From positions 16,562 to 80,561 of the forward strand of contig JAAFJY010000038.1 of the NCBI GenBank assembly GCA_013299105.1: 64,000 bases of DNA, read 5' to 3'. Positions 24,447 to 34,244 of the stretch are shown piece by piece. A program made the position numbers and the translations under genes. Under the pieces are notes generated by a model that saw only the letters and a program-made list of their open reading frames with translations, made no database searches and was not told where the DNA came from. Each line of letters starts with the position of its first letter. The stretch's first letter is position 1. This stretch comes from Chitinophagales bacterium. Its GTDB lineage: Bacteria > Bacteroidota > Bacteroidia > Chitinophagales > Saprospiraceae.

Positions 24447-27400
24447 ATGAAACAGAAAAGGTTTTACTTCACCATCGCTTTGCTGTTGGGGGTATTTTCC
24501 TTTGCTTTGGCGCAAGTCAGCGTCACAGGTAAGGTAAATTCCAGTTCAGGCGAAGCCTTGACGGGTGCCAATGTAGTTGAAAAAGGGACTACTAATGGTG
24601 CAGTCACCGATCTTGACGGCAATTTTAGCCTTTCGGTCAAACCCGGAGCAGTTCTACAGATTTCAATGATTGGATTTACCACTCAAGACATTGAAGTGGG
24701 CAACCAAACTAGCTTTAGCATCAGTTTAGCTGAGGGGGCCAACCTCGACGAGGTGGTAGTCACTGCCTTGGGCATCACCCGCGAACAAAAGGCCCTGACT
24801 TATGCCACCCAAAAAATTGGCGGCGAACAACTCAATGAAATTCGCGACGGCAACTTCATGAACACCCTATCGGGAAAGGTTGCGGGTTTGACCGTGACCC
24901 AAGCCGCTGGAGGCCCTGGTAGCGCAACTCGCTTTGTGTTGCGCGGCAACCGTTCCATTCAAGGCAACAACAACGCATTGATGGTAATCGACGGGGTGCC
25001 AGTGGACAACAGCGTAGTTGGAGGTAACGTTGGTAACGACTTTGGTGGTTACAACGGCTCCGACGGTGCTTCCAACATCAATCCCGATGACATTGAGTCG
25101 GTGCAAATCCTCAAAGGCGCAGCAGCAGCTGTACTTTATGGTAGCCGTGCAGCCAATGGGGTCATCATGATCACCACCAAAAAAGGCAAAGCTGGCAAAT
25201 TCAGCGCCGATGTCAACGCGGGGATCGTAACCGAATCGCCATTTATCCTGCCTGAGGTACAAAATGAATTCGGCCAGGGCAATGCAGGAACTTCTAACAC
25301 CACTTCAAGTGGCAGCTGGGGAGGTAGCGCTGCCACTTTCCCTGACAACATCAGTTCCTTTTTCCGCAATGCGCTCTCTAGTAACACCTCAATCGGGATT
25401 ACGGGTGGTACGGAAAAAATGCAGACTTACCTCTCTTATACCAATGCTCAGAATCAGGGGATCATCCCCAACAATGACCTGGTCCGCAACACCATCAACC
25501 TGCGCATCAGCAACCAGATCAGCAAACGTTTCTCGACCGATGCCAAGGTCACTTTCACCAACCAAGTGATCAACAACAAGATCAAAGTAGGCGAAGAAAG
25601 TGGAATCGTGATGAACCTGTATAAAGTACCGCGCAGCATCAGCGATGCCAGTATGCGGACTTTTGAAAACGCCAACGGAGATCCACAATACTGGACTTCT
25701 TCTTCGATCTACATGAACCCTTACTGGACCTTGAATCGGGTTTTGAACGATGAAAACCGGAACCGAATCACCTCCTTTCTTTCAGCCAGTTATGACCTGA
25801 ACTCTTGGATCAAAGTGACCGGACGTGCCAGTTTTGACCGTTATACTGACCGCTTAACGCGCTCATTTTACGACAAAACTTTGTTGTTCGCACAGCAAGG
25901 CGGTTCTTACTCGGAAGGTTATTTCAACGTGTTGGAGCGCAACCTGGAAGCATTTGTTACAGGTAATCGAAACTTGGGTAGCAGTTTGAACGTCAATTTC
26001 ATCGCAGGTACTGCAGTATCCCGCCGCGAAAACAGTTCAACCTTTGCCAATGCCAACGGCCTTTTGGTGCCCAATCGCTTCGACTTGAGCTTTGCTCGCC
26101 AGTTGTCGACGGGATCATCGACTTCCAAGCGTGAAATCCAGTCGGTTTTTGCTTCGGCTTCGTTCAGCTACAAAGGTTATTTGAACGTGGACCTGACAGG
26201 CCGCAACGACTGGGCCTCTACGCTGCCCCCTGAAGCCAATTCTTATTTCTACCCATCGGTGGGGGTGAATACCATCCTTTCGCAAATGATGGATATGCCA
26301 GATTGGATCAGCTTCATGAAATTACGTGGATCCTGGACTCGGGTGGGTAACGACGTACCACAGGGTATTTTGTTCCAAACTTATAGCTTCGAGCAAGGTG
26401 GTACTGGTGGTTTCGTTCGCCGCGATGGCACCCAGCCGATTCCTGATGCCAAGCCTGAGTTGACTACTTCTTTGGAATTTGGTTTGGAGTGGAAAATGTT
26501 CCGCAACCGCTTGGGCTTGGACTTGACCTGGTACAAGACCAACTCTATCAACCAGTTGCTGCGCTTGGAACTGGCCGCGCCCTCTGGTTTCAGCGACCAA
26601 TTCATCAATGCAGGTAATATCCAAAACACTGGCATTGAATTGGCTTTGAATGCATCTCCAGTGCAGTCTGAGAAAGGCCTTAACTGGGACATCATGCTGA
26701 ATTTTGCCCGCAACATTCCAAAAGTCATCGAATTACACCCTGACATCAAGCAAGCTTTCCTCGCGGGTGGATATGGCCGCACCGCAGGCCCCATCGTGCG
26801 CGAAGGTGGCAAGTTTGGCGACTTGTATGGCGAAGGTTGGAAGCGCGACGCCCAAGGCCGCTTTATCGTGGATGGCAACGGCAAACCTGTAGGAAGTGGA
26901 GCTGGTGGTACCCTGGTGGGCAACTACAATCCAGATTTCATGCTGGGTTTGACTAACTCCTTCAGCATTGGTCGTTTGGCCTTGAGTATCCTGATCGATG
27001 GCCGTTTTGGCGGCGTCATGACTTCTGGCACGGAGGCCAACCTGGCATTTGACGGCACGGCTGCTTATACCACGGCCAATCGCACAGGTGGCTGGGTTTT
27101 GGATGCAGTAACCGCAACGGGTGAAAAAAATACCAAGGCTATCAATGCCGAAACTTTCTGGACCACCGTTTCGGGTGGTCGCTACAGCTGGGGTGAATTG
27201 TTCACTTACGACGCGACCAACGTGCGCATCCGCGAATTGTCTTTGGGGTATGACTTGAACATTCCGAATACCTTTATTCGCAATGCCCGTATCTCTCTGG
27301 TGGGTCGTAACCTCTTGTTCTTGTATCGCGGCAAGGCTATTCTGGACATTCCTGGCTTACCTGATCGCCGCATGGGCTTTGACCCAGATGTGAATTTGGG

Positions 27401-27482
27401 TGCTGGCAACTTCCAAGGGGTGGAATATGGCAATTTGCCGTCTACCCGCACCATTGGTCTGAACCTGAAACTGGGTTTCTAG
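24447..27482 (+). CDS. SusC/RagA-family TonB-dependent outer-membrane transporter
   Basis: 1011 residues. Signal peptide (FYFTIALLLGVFSFALAQ), then a carboxypeptidase-regulatory-like domain (VTGKVNSSSGEALTGANVVE), the SusC TonB-box region (LDEVVVTALGI), a plug with GNRSIQGNNNALMVIDGVPV, and a long beta-barrel ending GLNLKLGF. SusC proteins import oligosaccharides or other large nutrients across the outer membrane with SusD as lid, powered by TonB. The SusD partner follows after 67 bases. The substrate is not readable from sequence; nearby carbohydrate genes suggest a glycan. Confidence 0.95.
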   Translation: MKQKRFYFTIALLLGVFSFALAQVSVTGKVNSSSGEALTGANVVEKGTTNGAVTDLDGNFSLSVKPGAVLQISMIGFTTQDIEVGNQTSFSISLAEGANLDEVVVTALGITREQKALTYATQKIGGEQLNEIRDGNFMNTLSGKVAGLTVTQAAGGPGSATRFVLRGNRSIQGNNNALMVIDGVPVDNSVVGGNVGNDFGGYNGSDGASNINPDDIESVQILKGAAAAVLYGSRAANGVIMITTKKGKAGKFSADVNAGIVTESPFILPEVQNEFGQGNAGTSNTTSSGSWGGSAATFPDNISSFFRNALSSNTSIGITGGTEKMQTYLSYTNAQNQGIIPNNDLVRNTINLRISNQISKRFSTDAKVTFTNQVINNKIKVGEESGIVMNLYKVPRSISDASMRTFENANGDPQYWTSSSIYMNPYWTLNRVLNDENRNRITSFLSASYDLNSWIKVTGRASFDRYTDRLTRSFYDKTLLFAQQGGSYSEGYFNVLERNLEAFVTGNRNLGSSLNVNFIAGTAVSRRENSSTFANANGLLVPNRFDLSFARQLSTGSSTSKREIQSVFASASFSYKGYLNVDLTGRNDWASTLPPEANSYFYPSVGVNTILSQMMDMPDWISFMKLRGSWTRVGNDVPQGILFQTYSFEQGGTGGFVRRDGTQPIPDAKPELTTSLEFGLEWKMFRNRLGLDLTWYKTNSINQLLRLELAAPSGFSDQFINAGNIQNTGIELALNASPVQSEKGLNWDIMLNFARNIPKVIELHPDIKQAFLAGGYGRTAGPIVREGGKFGDLYGEGWKRDAQGRFIVDGNGKPVGSGAGGTLVGNYNPDFMLGLTNSFSIGRLALSILIDGRFGGVMTSGTEANLAFDGTAAYTTANRTGGWVLDAVTATGEKNTKAINAETFWTTVSGGRYSWGELFTYDATNVRIRELSLGYDLNIPNTFIRNARISLVGRNLLFLYRGKAILDIPGLPDRRMGFDPDVNLGAGNFQGVEYGNLPSTRTIGLNLKLGF

Positions 27483-27549
27483 GTTAAATTGAATACCTCA
27501 ACAGGATTTCTTTGAACCCTGTTTTAAAAAATTTAAAACGTCGAATACC

Positions 27550-29124
27550 ATGAAAATCTTCAAAACCAAGTTTTTGTCCTTGGGTATCATGGCAGTTCTG
27601 GCTGTGGCTTCGTCGGTCTACTTTTCGTCTTGCACGAAAGATTTCGAGGAATTAAACACCGACAAGACCAAACTGACTACCCTCACCAAAACTGAGTTTC
27701 CGTACTTGTTTTCCAAGGCCCAATCGGCCTCTTCTTATGCATTTTGGCGCTACCAGGTGGCTCAAAACCTTTTTGCCGACTTGTATTGCCAATATTATGC
27801 CACCAGCGCCACCTATTTCCCCTCGGATCGTTACGTGATCCGCATGGACTGGATGCGTTGGCACTGGACACCGATCTACACCGAGGCCGTTCCACAGTTG
27901 AAAACCTTGCTCGACCAAACCGACAAGGCTTCTGCTGAAAACGCACTGGCCAAAATCATGTGGGTGTACACTTTTCACCGCGTGACCGATTATTATGGCC
28001 CCATTCCGTACTTCAAAGCGGGTGAACCAGGTCGCACGGTGACTTATGATCCACAAGACAAGATTTACGACGACTTTTTCGTCAAACTCAACGAAGCTGT
28101 AACGGTCCTCAAGGGCAAAACCAGTGAGAAACCTTATGGTAACTTTGACCTGGTTTACAAAGGTGACGTAAACAAGTGGATCAAGTTCGCCAACACCCTG
28201 CGCTTGCGCCTGGCCATGCGTATTTCCAAAGTTAATCCAGCCAAAGCCAAAACTGAAGCAGAAGCAGCGGTAGCTGGCGGTGTGATGACCGATATTGCTG
28301 ACGATGCCTTGATGGTGAAGTCACTGAATGGCTCTGACTTCAATGGTCTGTCTGGGATTTCGGTGTGGAATGAATTCCGCATGAGCGCTTCGATGGAATC
28401 AGTTTTGAAAGGCTACTCCGACCCTCGCATCGGCGTTTACTTCCAACCTGCTAGCAACACCGGCACTTACGAAGGCTTGCGGAATGGCTTGACTCCAGCC
28501 CAATTGGGTATCGCTGCCAACAGCAACGACAACAACTCGAACGTTGGCGAACGCTGGGTACGTGGCAAGGGTTCAGCATGGACCGGGCAAAATACCAACC
28601 CTCAAAACGTAATGCACGCTGCTGAAGCATACCTGCTCCGCGCCGAAGCTGCACTGAATGGCTGGAGTGTGGGCGGAACTGCCAAAGACTTATATGAAAA
28701 GGGCCTGGAAACCTCCATGCGCCAATGGGGCATCACCGATGCTGCTGCGATTGCAGCTTATGTGGCCAGCGACAAAACACCCATTGCCCCTGGCGACCAG
28801 CAAAACTCGCCTGCATTGAGCAATATTCCGGTGAAATTTGGCAGCACTGAAGCCCAACAACGTGAGCAAATTGCCACCCAAAAATGGCTGGCCTTATTCC
28901 CCGACGGTATCGAAGCCTGGGCCGAATTCCGCCGCACGCGCATGCCCAAGTTGTATCCTCCTGTCAATAGTGAAAATGGCGATATTCCCCAGGGTCAATT
29001 CCTGCGGCGAATTCCATTTCTGGACTTGGAGAAAAACACCAACAAAGCGGCCGTTGACGCAGCAGCAGGCTTATTGGGTGGCCCCGACAAGGCTAGCACT
29101 CCTTTGTGGTGGGATAAAAACTAA
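27550..29124 (+). CDS. SusD/RagB-like nutrient-binding outer-membrane lipoprotein
   Basis: 524 residues. Signal peptide with lipobox (SVYFSSCTKDFEELN), so a surface lipoprotein. It belongs to the SusD-like_2 subgroup: FSKAQSASSYAFWRYQVAQN, helical repeats such as AKIMWVYTFHRVTDYYGPIP, and VMHAAEAYLLRAEAALNGW (tetratricopeptide-like helices). It caps the adjacent SusC barrel and captures ligand. A palindromic repeat begins directly after its TAA. Confidence 0.93.
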   Translation: MKIFKTKFLSLGIMAVLAVASSVYFSSCTKDFEELNTDKTKLTTLTKTEFPYLFSKAQSASSYAFWRYQVAQNLFADLYCQYYATSATYFPSDRYVIRMDWMRWHWTPIYTEAVPQLKTLLDQTDKASAENALAKIMWVYTFHRVTDYYGPIPYFKAGEPGRTVTYDPQDKIYDDFFVKLNEAVTVLKGKTSEKPYGNFDLVYKGDVNKWIKFANTLRLRLAMRISKVNPAKAKTEAEAAVAGGVMTDIADDALMVKSLNGSDFNGLSGISVWNEFRMSASMESVLKGYSDPRIGVYFQPASNTGTYEGLRNGLTPAQLGIAANSNDNNSNVGERWVRGKGSAWTGQNTNPQNVMHAAEAYLLRAEAALNGWSVGGTAKDLYEKGLETSMRQWGITDAAAIAAYVASDKTPIAPGDQQNSPALSNIPVKFGSTEAQQREQIATQKWLALFPDGIEAWAEFRRTRMPKLYPPVNSENGDIPQGQFLRRIPFLDLEKNTNKAAVDAAAGLLGGPDKASTPLWWDKN

Positions 29125-29258
29125 GGGAGCGTAGAAAAAAGAAGGTGGAGGATTTGGGTCAGTGAAAAAAGAAAAACAACTGGATTAAAGGATTTGTGTT
29201 CTTTTTTTACTAAACCTCAAAAGCAAATATGTCCACTTTATTTTAGCTCAAATACTAA
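29125..29258 (+). repeat. ~135-bp dispersed palindromic repeat, copy B
   Basis: GGGAGCGTAGAAAAAAG starts at the base after the susD stop codon and TTTTAGCTCAAATACTAAG ends the unit. AGTGAAAAAAGAA pairs with TTCTTTTTTTACT inside. Same family as the copies at 13819, 42492 and 56354. Confidence 0.8.
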
Positions 29259-29296
29259 GTGTACTACTTATTCAAGTTTGAATTTTTCTGATATTG

Positions 29297-29331
29297 CAGG
29301 GACGACGTTGGACGTTGTCCCTGTGTTTTTT
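29297..29331 (+). terminator. Terminator of the susCD transcript
   Basis: CAGGGACGACG (29297-29307) pairs with CGTTGTCCCTG (29313-29323) with one G-T pair and a five-base loop, followed by TGTTTTTT. It lies 22 bases before the next gene, so that gene is either expressed by read-through or has its own promoter. Confidence 0.75.
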
Positions 29332-29352
29332 ATCTAAAAACGCGTTTTTCGC

Positions 29353-32300
29353 ATGAGAGGTTTTTTGCTTTATACCTTGATTCTGTGCGGCATCAGCGCT
29401 TGCTCTGATTCCAAAAAACAGCTTTTTTCCCAATTGGGCAAAGGCCGAACTGGCATAGATTTTCGCAACTTGTTGATCGAAAGTGAGGACCTCAATGTGC
29501 TCAATTACCAATATTTTTACAACGGCAGCGGGGTGGCTGTCGGGGACATCAACAACGACGGGCTGAGCGATTTGTGTTTTGTAGGAAACATGGTCAAAAA
29601 CCGACTTTACCTCAATAAAGGCAATTTTAAATTTGAGGACATTACCATTCAATCCACCATCGCCGACCAACAAGGCTGGTGTACTGGCGTGACCATGGTC
29701 GATATCAATCAGGATGGATGGCTGGACATTTACATTTGCCGCTCGGCGGATGTGGAACCTACACGCCGCCGCAACCTATTGTTTGTCAACAACAAAGACC
29801 TGACTTTTACCGAAAAAGCGGCGCAATACGGCATCGACGACCCAGGCTATTCAACCCACGCGGCCTTTTTTGACCTAGACCGCGACGAAGACCTTGACCT
29901 GTTTTTAATCAACCACTCCAGCAACGAGTTCGCGGGATTTCGCAAAGAGATGACCGGGCTAAAAAACCAAAAAAATGAGTTTTTCGGTAGCAAATTGTAC
30001 CGAAACGATGGCGGAAAGTACACCAATGTTACTGAACAAGCAGGTATCACCAGCAATGTGTTGAGCTTTGGCTTGGGGCTGGCAATTTTGGATGTCAACA
30101 ACGACCAATGGCCGGATATTTACGTGAGTAATGACTTCAACGAGGAAGATTACCTTTTCGTCAACCAACAAAATGGCACCTTCAAAGAGCAAGTTCGTGA
30201 GGCGTTCGACTATGTTTCGCTCTTTTCGATGGGTTGTGACGCCGCCGACGTCAACAACGACGGCAAAATGGACCTGATGACCCTCGACATGCTGCCCGAA
30301 GACAACCGTACCCAAAAAATGCACTCTGGGGCGGAGAACTACGACAAGGTTCAAATGCTTTTTCAAAACAGATTCCACTACCAGTTCAGCCGCAACATGC
30401 TGCACTTGAACAATGGTGACGGCAGTTTTTCAGAAATCGGACAGTTGGCGGGCGTATCGAATACCGATTGGAGTTGGGCCGCCCTTTTTGCCGATTTTGA
30501 CCTGGATGGCCAAAAAGACTTGTTTGTGAGCAATGGCTATGTGAAGGACTACACCAACATGGATTTCCTGCGCTATTCAGCCGAATTGGCCAACGCCGCC
30601 GAGCGCCAATTGCCCGAAAAAGAAATGATTAAAAGGCTCTTGGAAAAAATGCCGGGTTCTAAAACCGAAAACTACCTTTTTCAAAACCAGGGGCAATGCC
30701 AATTCGCCAATGTCAGCAAAAAATGGGGCATCGAAGGCACGGGATTTTCAGCTGGGGCCGCTTATGCCGACTTAGACAATGACGGCGACCTGGACCTGGT
30801 GGTCAACAAAATCGACGAGTACGCGGGCATTTACCGCAACAATGCTGAAACCCTGGTAAAAAACAAATACCTCAAAGTTCAGCTCGAAGGACAGGGGCAA
30901 AACCCCGAAGGAATCGGTGCCACCGTGTATGTTTACAATAGCAAGTCCGTTCAAACCCAGCAATTTCAACCCTCGCGAGGCTATGCTTCCTCGGTGGAAC
31001 GGAGTCTTGTTTTTGGTTTGGGGCAAGAAAATGAGGTAGATTCCATCGTGGTGGTTTGGAACAATGGCCAAAAACAAAAAATTGGTGCCACCAAGGCCAA
31101 TCAAACCTTAAAAATTGAGCAAAAAACAGAAAATCAGGTGATTTTGGCTCAAAATGCACCTCAGTTCTTCAATCCAAGCCCAGGTTTTGACTTTTTACAC
31201 GAAGAAAACAAGTTTCAAGATTTCAAGACCCAGCCTTTGCTGCCGCATTTTTTATCGCGTTGCGGGCCTAAGTTTGCCAAAGGTGATGTCAATGGCGATG
31301 GCTTGGAGGACATTTACGCTTGTGGGGCCAAAGGTTTCAGCGGGCAATTGTTTTTGCAAAATGCAAGTGGTGTTTTTACCAAAAAAGACCAAGCTGCCTT
31401 TGCTGCTGATGCAGGCAATGAAGATGGTGACGCCTTGTTTTTTGATGCCGATGGTGACCGGGATTTGGACTTGTATGTGTGCAGTGGTGGCTACGAATTT
31501 GCCGAAAATGATCCAGCCCTGCAAGATCGCCTTTACTTAAACGACGGGCGGGGCAATTTTAGCAAGAAAGCCGAGAGCTTGCCGCAAGAAAGCAACAGCA
31601 CAGCTTGCGTGCGCGCAGGAGACATTGACACGGATGGGGATTTGGACTTGTTTGTGGGCGGCTATGTACAACCTGGCAAGTATCCCCTGGCTCCTCCAAG
31701 CAGCCTTTTGATCAATGATGGCAAGGGGAAATTCAGCGATCAAACGAGTACTTTGGCTCCTGCCTTGGCCCAAATCGGGATGGTACGCGATGCCATGTGG
31801 CTGGATTTAAATGCGGATAAAAGCCCAGAGCTGATTGTAATTGGAGAATGGATGCCCATTCAAGTTTTTTCCCAAAAAAATGGGAAATGGCAGCTCGATC
31901 AACAATGGTCCGTCCCTAATAGCAGTGGTTGGTGGAACCGCCTCCAAGCAGCGGACTTTGACCAGGATGGAGACCAGGACCTGGTATTGGGTAATTTGGG
32001 ACAAAATGCACAGTTTAAGGCTTCGGTAGAAAAACCCTTGACCTTAACCTTCAAAGACTTCATGGGCTCGGGTGCAATCAACCCAATTTTGAGTTACTAC
32101 ATTGGGGACAAAAGCTATCCGGCAGCCTCAAGGGATGATTTATTGGAGCAGTTGGTGTTTTTGAAGAAAAAATACACCTCTTATGAAGCTTATGCAGATG
32201 CTCAGGTGGAAAGCATTTTCAGCCCGGAGCAATTGAAAGATGCCCAAACTTTGAAAGTGGAGCAATTGGCTAGCCTATACTTAGAAAACACGGGCAAGGG

Positions 32301-32625
32301 TTGGAAAATACGACCTTTGCCCATTGAAGCCCAGTTTTCGCCAATTTATGCCCTGCAAGCCCTTGACGTAAACAAAGATGGCCACCTTGACCTACTGGCA
32401 GCTGGCAATAACCGCAACACCCGCGTGAAATTTGGGCATTATTCAGCCAATCACGGTTTGCTGATGCTTGGCGATGGGCAAGGGGCTTTCAAGGCTGTTT
32501 CCAATGCCAAATCGGGGCTGAATATCCGAGGGGATGTTAGGGATTTACAATTGGTACAGACTAAAAATGGGGTGAAAGTGCTAGTGGGCATCAATGAGCA
32601 AAAGGCTGGGATGTGGTCGTTTTGA
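29353..32625 (+). CDS. VCBS/FG-GAP repeat lipoprotein with ASPIC/UnbV domain
   Basis: 1090 residues. Lipoprotein signal (LYTLILCGISACSDSKK). Many FG-GAP/VCBS blades with Ca-binding loops: VGDINNDGLSDL, VDINQDGWLDIY, LDVNNDQWPDIY, DVNNDGKMDLM, DLDNDGDLDLV, and more in the C-terminal half. An ASPIC/UnbV domain sits at about 520-590 (ATVYVYNSKSVQTQQFQPSR). These surface proteins, often encoded beside SusCD pairs in Bacteroidota, are thought to form beta-propellers that bind polymers or other cells; the exact role is unknown. Its position directly after susCD suggests co-function. Confidence 0.88.
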   Translation: MRGFLLYTLILCGISACSDSKKQLFSQLGKGRTGIDFRNLLIESEDLNVLNYQYFYNGSGVAVGDINNDGLSDLCFVGNMVKNRLYLNKGNFKFEDITIQSTIADQQGWCTGVTMVDINQDGWLDIYICRSADVEPTRRRNLLFVNNKDLTFTEKAAQYGIDDPGYSTHAAFFDLDRDEDLDLFLINHSSNEFAGFRKEMTGLKNQKNEFFGSKLYRNDGGKYTNVTEQAGITSNVLSFGLGLAILDVNNDQWPDIYVSNDFNEEDYLFVNQQNGTFKEQVREAFDYVSLFSMGCDAADVNNDGKMDLMTLDMLPEDNRTQKMHSGAENYDKVQMLFQNRFHYQFSRNMLHLNNGDGSFSEIGQLAGVSNTDWSWAALFADFDLDGQKDLFVSNGYVKDYTNMDFLRYSAELANAAERQLPEKEMIKRLLEKMPGSKTENYLFQNQGQCQFANVSKKWGIEGTGFSAGAAYADLDNDGDLDLVVNKIDEYAGIYRNNAETLVKNKYLKVQLEGQGQNPEGIGATVYVYNSKSVQTQQFQPSRGYASSVERSLVFGLGQENEVDSIVVVWNNGQKQKIGATKANQTLKIEQKTENQVILAQNAPQFFNPSPGFDFLHEENKFQDFKTQPLLPHFLSRCGPKFAKGDVNGDGLEDIYACGAKGFSGQLFLQNASGVFTKKDQAAFAADAGNEDGDALFFDADGDRDLDLYVCSGGYEFAENDPALQDRLYLNDGRGNFSKKAESLPQESNSTACVRAGDIDTDGDLDLFVGGYVQPGKYPLAPPSSLLINDGKGKFSDQTSTLAPALAQIGMVRDAMWLDLNADKSPELIVIGEWMPIQVFSQKNGKWQLDQQWSVPNSSGWWNRLQAADFDQDGDQDLVLGNLGQNAQFKASVEKPLTLTFKDFMGSGAINPILSYYIGDKSYPAASRDDLLEQLVFLKKKYTSYEAYADAQVESIFSPEQLKDAQTLKVEQLASLYLENTGKGWKIRPLPIEAQFSPIYALQALDVNKDGHLDLLAAGNNRNTRVKFGHYSANHGLLMLGDGQGAFKAVSNAKSGLNIRGDVRDLQLVQTKNGVKVLVGINEQKAGMWSF

Positions 32626-32725
32626 GATCGATTTTGCGGGCCTGGGGAAGGTTCCGGTCAGGAGACCGTTAACCAGCGTCCGGTCAGGATAAACCAGCTT
32701 TTCAAGGTGAAGCCAAACGGAGGCA

Positions 32726-34201
32726 CTATACCTGTGGAGGTTGGCTGGCCTGAAAATGCTTCTCTAAAAAACGACGGGCATTGTTGAACATAATATCTTC
32801 AACACGATCCTGGATGTTCCCCGTCTTGAAATCAAATCCAGGGAATTTTTTGGCTGCTGCTTGCAGTGCCCTGGGCAACATTTTGGGCAATTCCTGCTCC
32901 AGGACGAACATTTCAGTCAGGTTTTTGCAGGCCTTGATCGGTGAAATGAGTCCGTCAAAGTCGGATCCGATGCAGAGGTGTTCCCAAGTTTTAGGACCGC
33001 CACAGCGCACGGCGTGTACGATTTGATTGCACAAGTGCCAAAGGTCTTTTTCGGCATTCATTCTGGACATTGGCTTGCTGGTATCTTGTCCGTCTTTTTC
33101 GCCCTCGAAATCACTTTCTTCCACGAATCCATCGTCATCGCGGGTGAGCGAAAGGCCCAAGGCTTTGAATTCTTCTGGATGAAAATACTCAGCGGCGACG
33201 CCTTTTGCCCCTAAGACCCTGCGGTCGAGGATGAGGCCGATCAGGCCATCCGAGGCGATGACGAGCGGAATTTCTTCATCATAAAGGTTGACACTCCAAG
33301 GGTTAAACTCACTTTTCCATTCTGAATTTTCTAGCCCCTTGGGCTTGTCAAATTTCACCCGTACATACTCTTCATCGCGCACGGCACTGCGGATGTGGTC
33401 ATCAATTCGGTTCCAACTCATACCCGCCAAACCCATGTGGCTGGCGATGATGGGAATGTTTTCGTAGCCTTTTTCCTTGCGATAAGCGTAAAAATTCTTG
33501 CGGCTCACCAGGCTCATGTGCTTGAGGTCGATAAAAACTCGGTGTCCGCCGCTGTTTCGGTCGTAAGCCACATCAATAAGTTTTCTCCCTTCTTCCTGCA
33601 AACCAAAGCGCTGGGGCCGAAATTGCTTGTTGCCTTTGAGCATTTTCACACTATAAGCGTGGCTGCAGGTGATAAAATTGGTCTGGTGTACAATGGTGAT
33701 GTACAAAAAACGGTTTTCACCCTTTTCCTTTAATGCCCTCAAACTTGCCGAAGGCGTCATTCCCGCGCCTTGAATGGTATGTGCGCCTTCGATCGCCAAA
33801 ATGAGGTTTACACCATCTTTATTGTATTCCCCCATGTGTTTGATCACCCGTGCTTCATTGCTACGGCCATGCAATGAAGCTTGCAAGTGCCTGATTTCTT
33901 CCGTGAAATAAGTCAAGCCATCGTTGCCTTCGGGACGATTGAGCATGTCTCGGTCAAGGCATGATAGCTCAGGCACGATGTTTTGCAACATAAAACTGGT
34001 AGAATATGCTTGCTCAATGGTGATCATTGCCGCTACACCAATATTCAATTTTCCCTGGTGGGCCTGGGTAAGGTTGCTTTGTGAAGCCAGCATGTCCACA
34101 ATCGAATTGCAAGCCGACCAACACGAAGGTCGCTCCCGAGAAACGTTGTTGGACAAAAAGCTTTTCATCGAAGGGTGGCAGTGCAAATCGAAGTAGGGCA
34201 T
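32726..34201 (-). CDS. Membrane-dipeptidase-like metallohydrolase (peptidase M19 family)
   Basis: 491 residues. Amidohydrolase-type metal motifs are visible: DLHCHP at the N-terminus, LAIEGAHTI, a later IASHMGLAG, and CIGSDFDG near residue 400. M19 enzymes hydrolyse dipeptides, including D-amino-acid-containing ones, with two zinc ions. No signal peptide is seen, so this one appears cytoplasmic, and it is longer than usual for bacterial M19 enzymes. The start is 43 bases from the stop of the amidase gene on the same strand, suggesting a pair acting on peptidoglycan fragments (inference). Confidence 0.8.
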   Translation of the reverse strand: MPYFDLHCHPSMKSFLSNNVSRERPSCWSACNSIVDMLASQSNLTQAHQGKLNIGVAAMITIEQAYSTSFMLQNIVPELSCLDRDMLNRPEGNDGLTYFTEEIRHLQASLHGRSNEARVIKHMGEYNKDGVNLILAIEGAHTIQGAGMTPSASLRALKEKGENRFLYITIVHQTNFITCSHAYSVKMLKGNKQFRPQRFGLQEEGRKLIDVAYDRNSGGHRVFIDLKHMSLVSRKNFYAYRKEKGYENIPIIASHMGLAGMSWNRIDDHIRSAVRDEEYVRVKFDKPKGLENSEWKSEFNPWSVNLYDEEIPLVIASDGLIGLILDRRVLGAKGVAAEYFHPEEFKALGLSLTRDDDGFVEESDFEGEKDGQDTSKPMSRMNAEKDLWHLCNQIVHAVRCGGPKTWEHLCIGSDFDGLISPIKACKNLTEMFVLEQELPKMLPRALQAAAKKFPGFDFKTGNIQDRVEDIMFNNARRFLEKHFQASQPPQV

Positions 34202-34244
34202 TGTTGAAAGGGTTTTAGAGCGTGTTAAATCTCTTGATAGTAGT

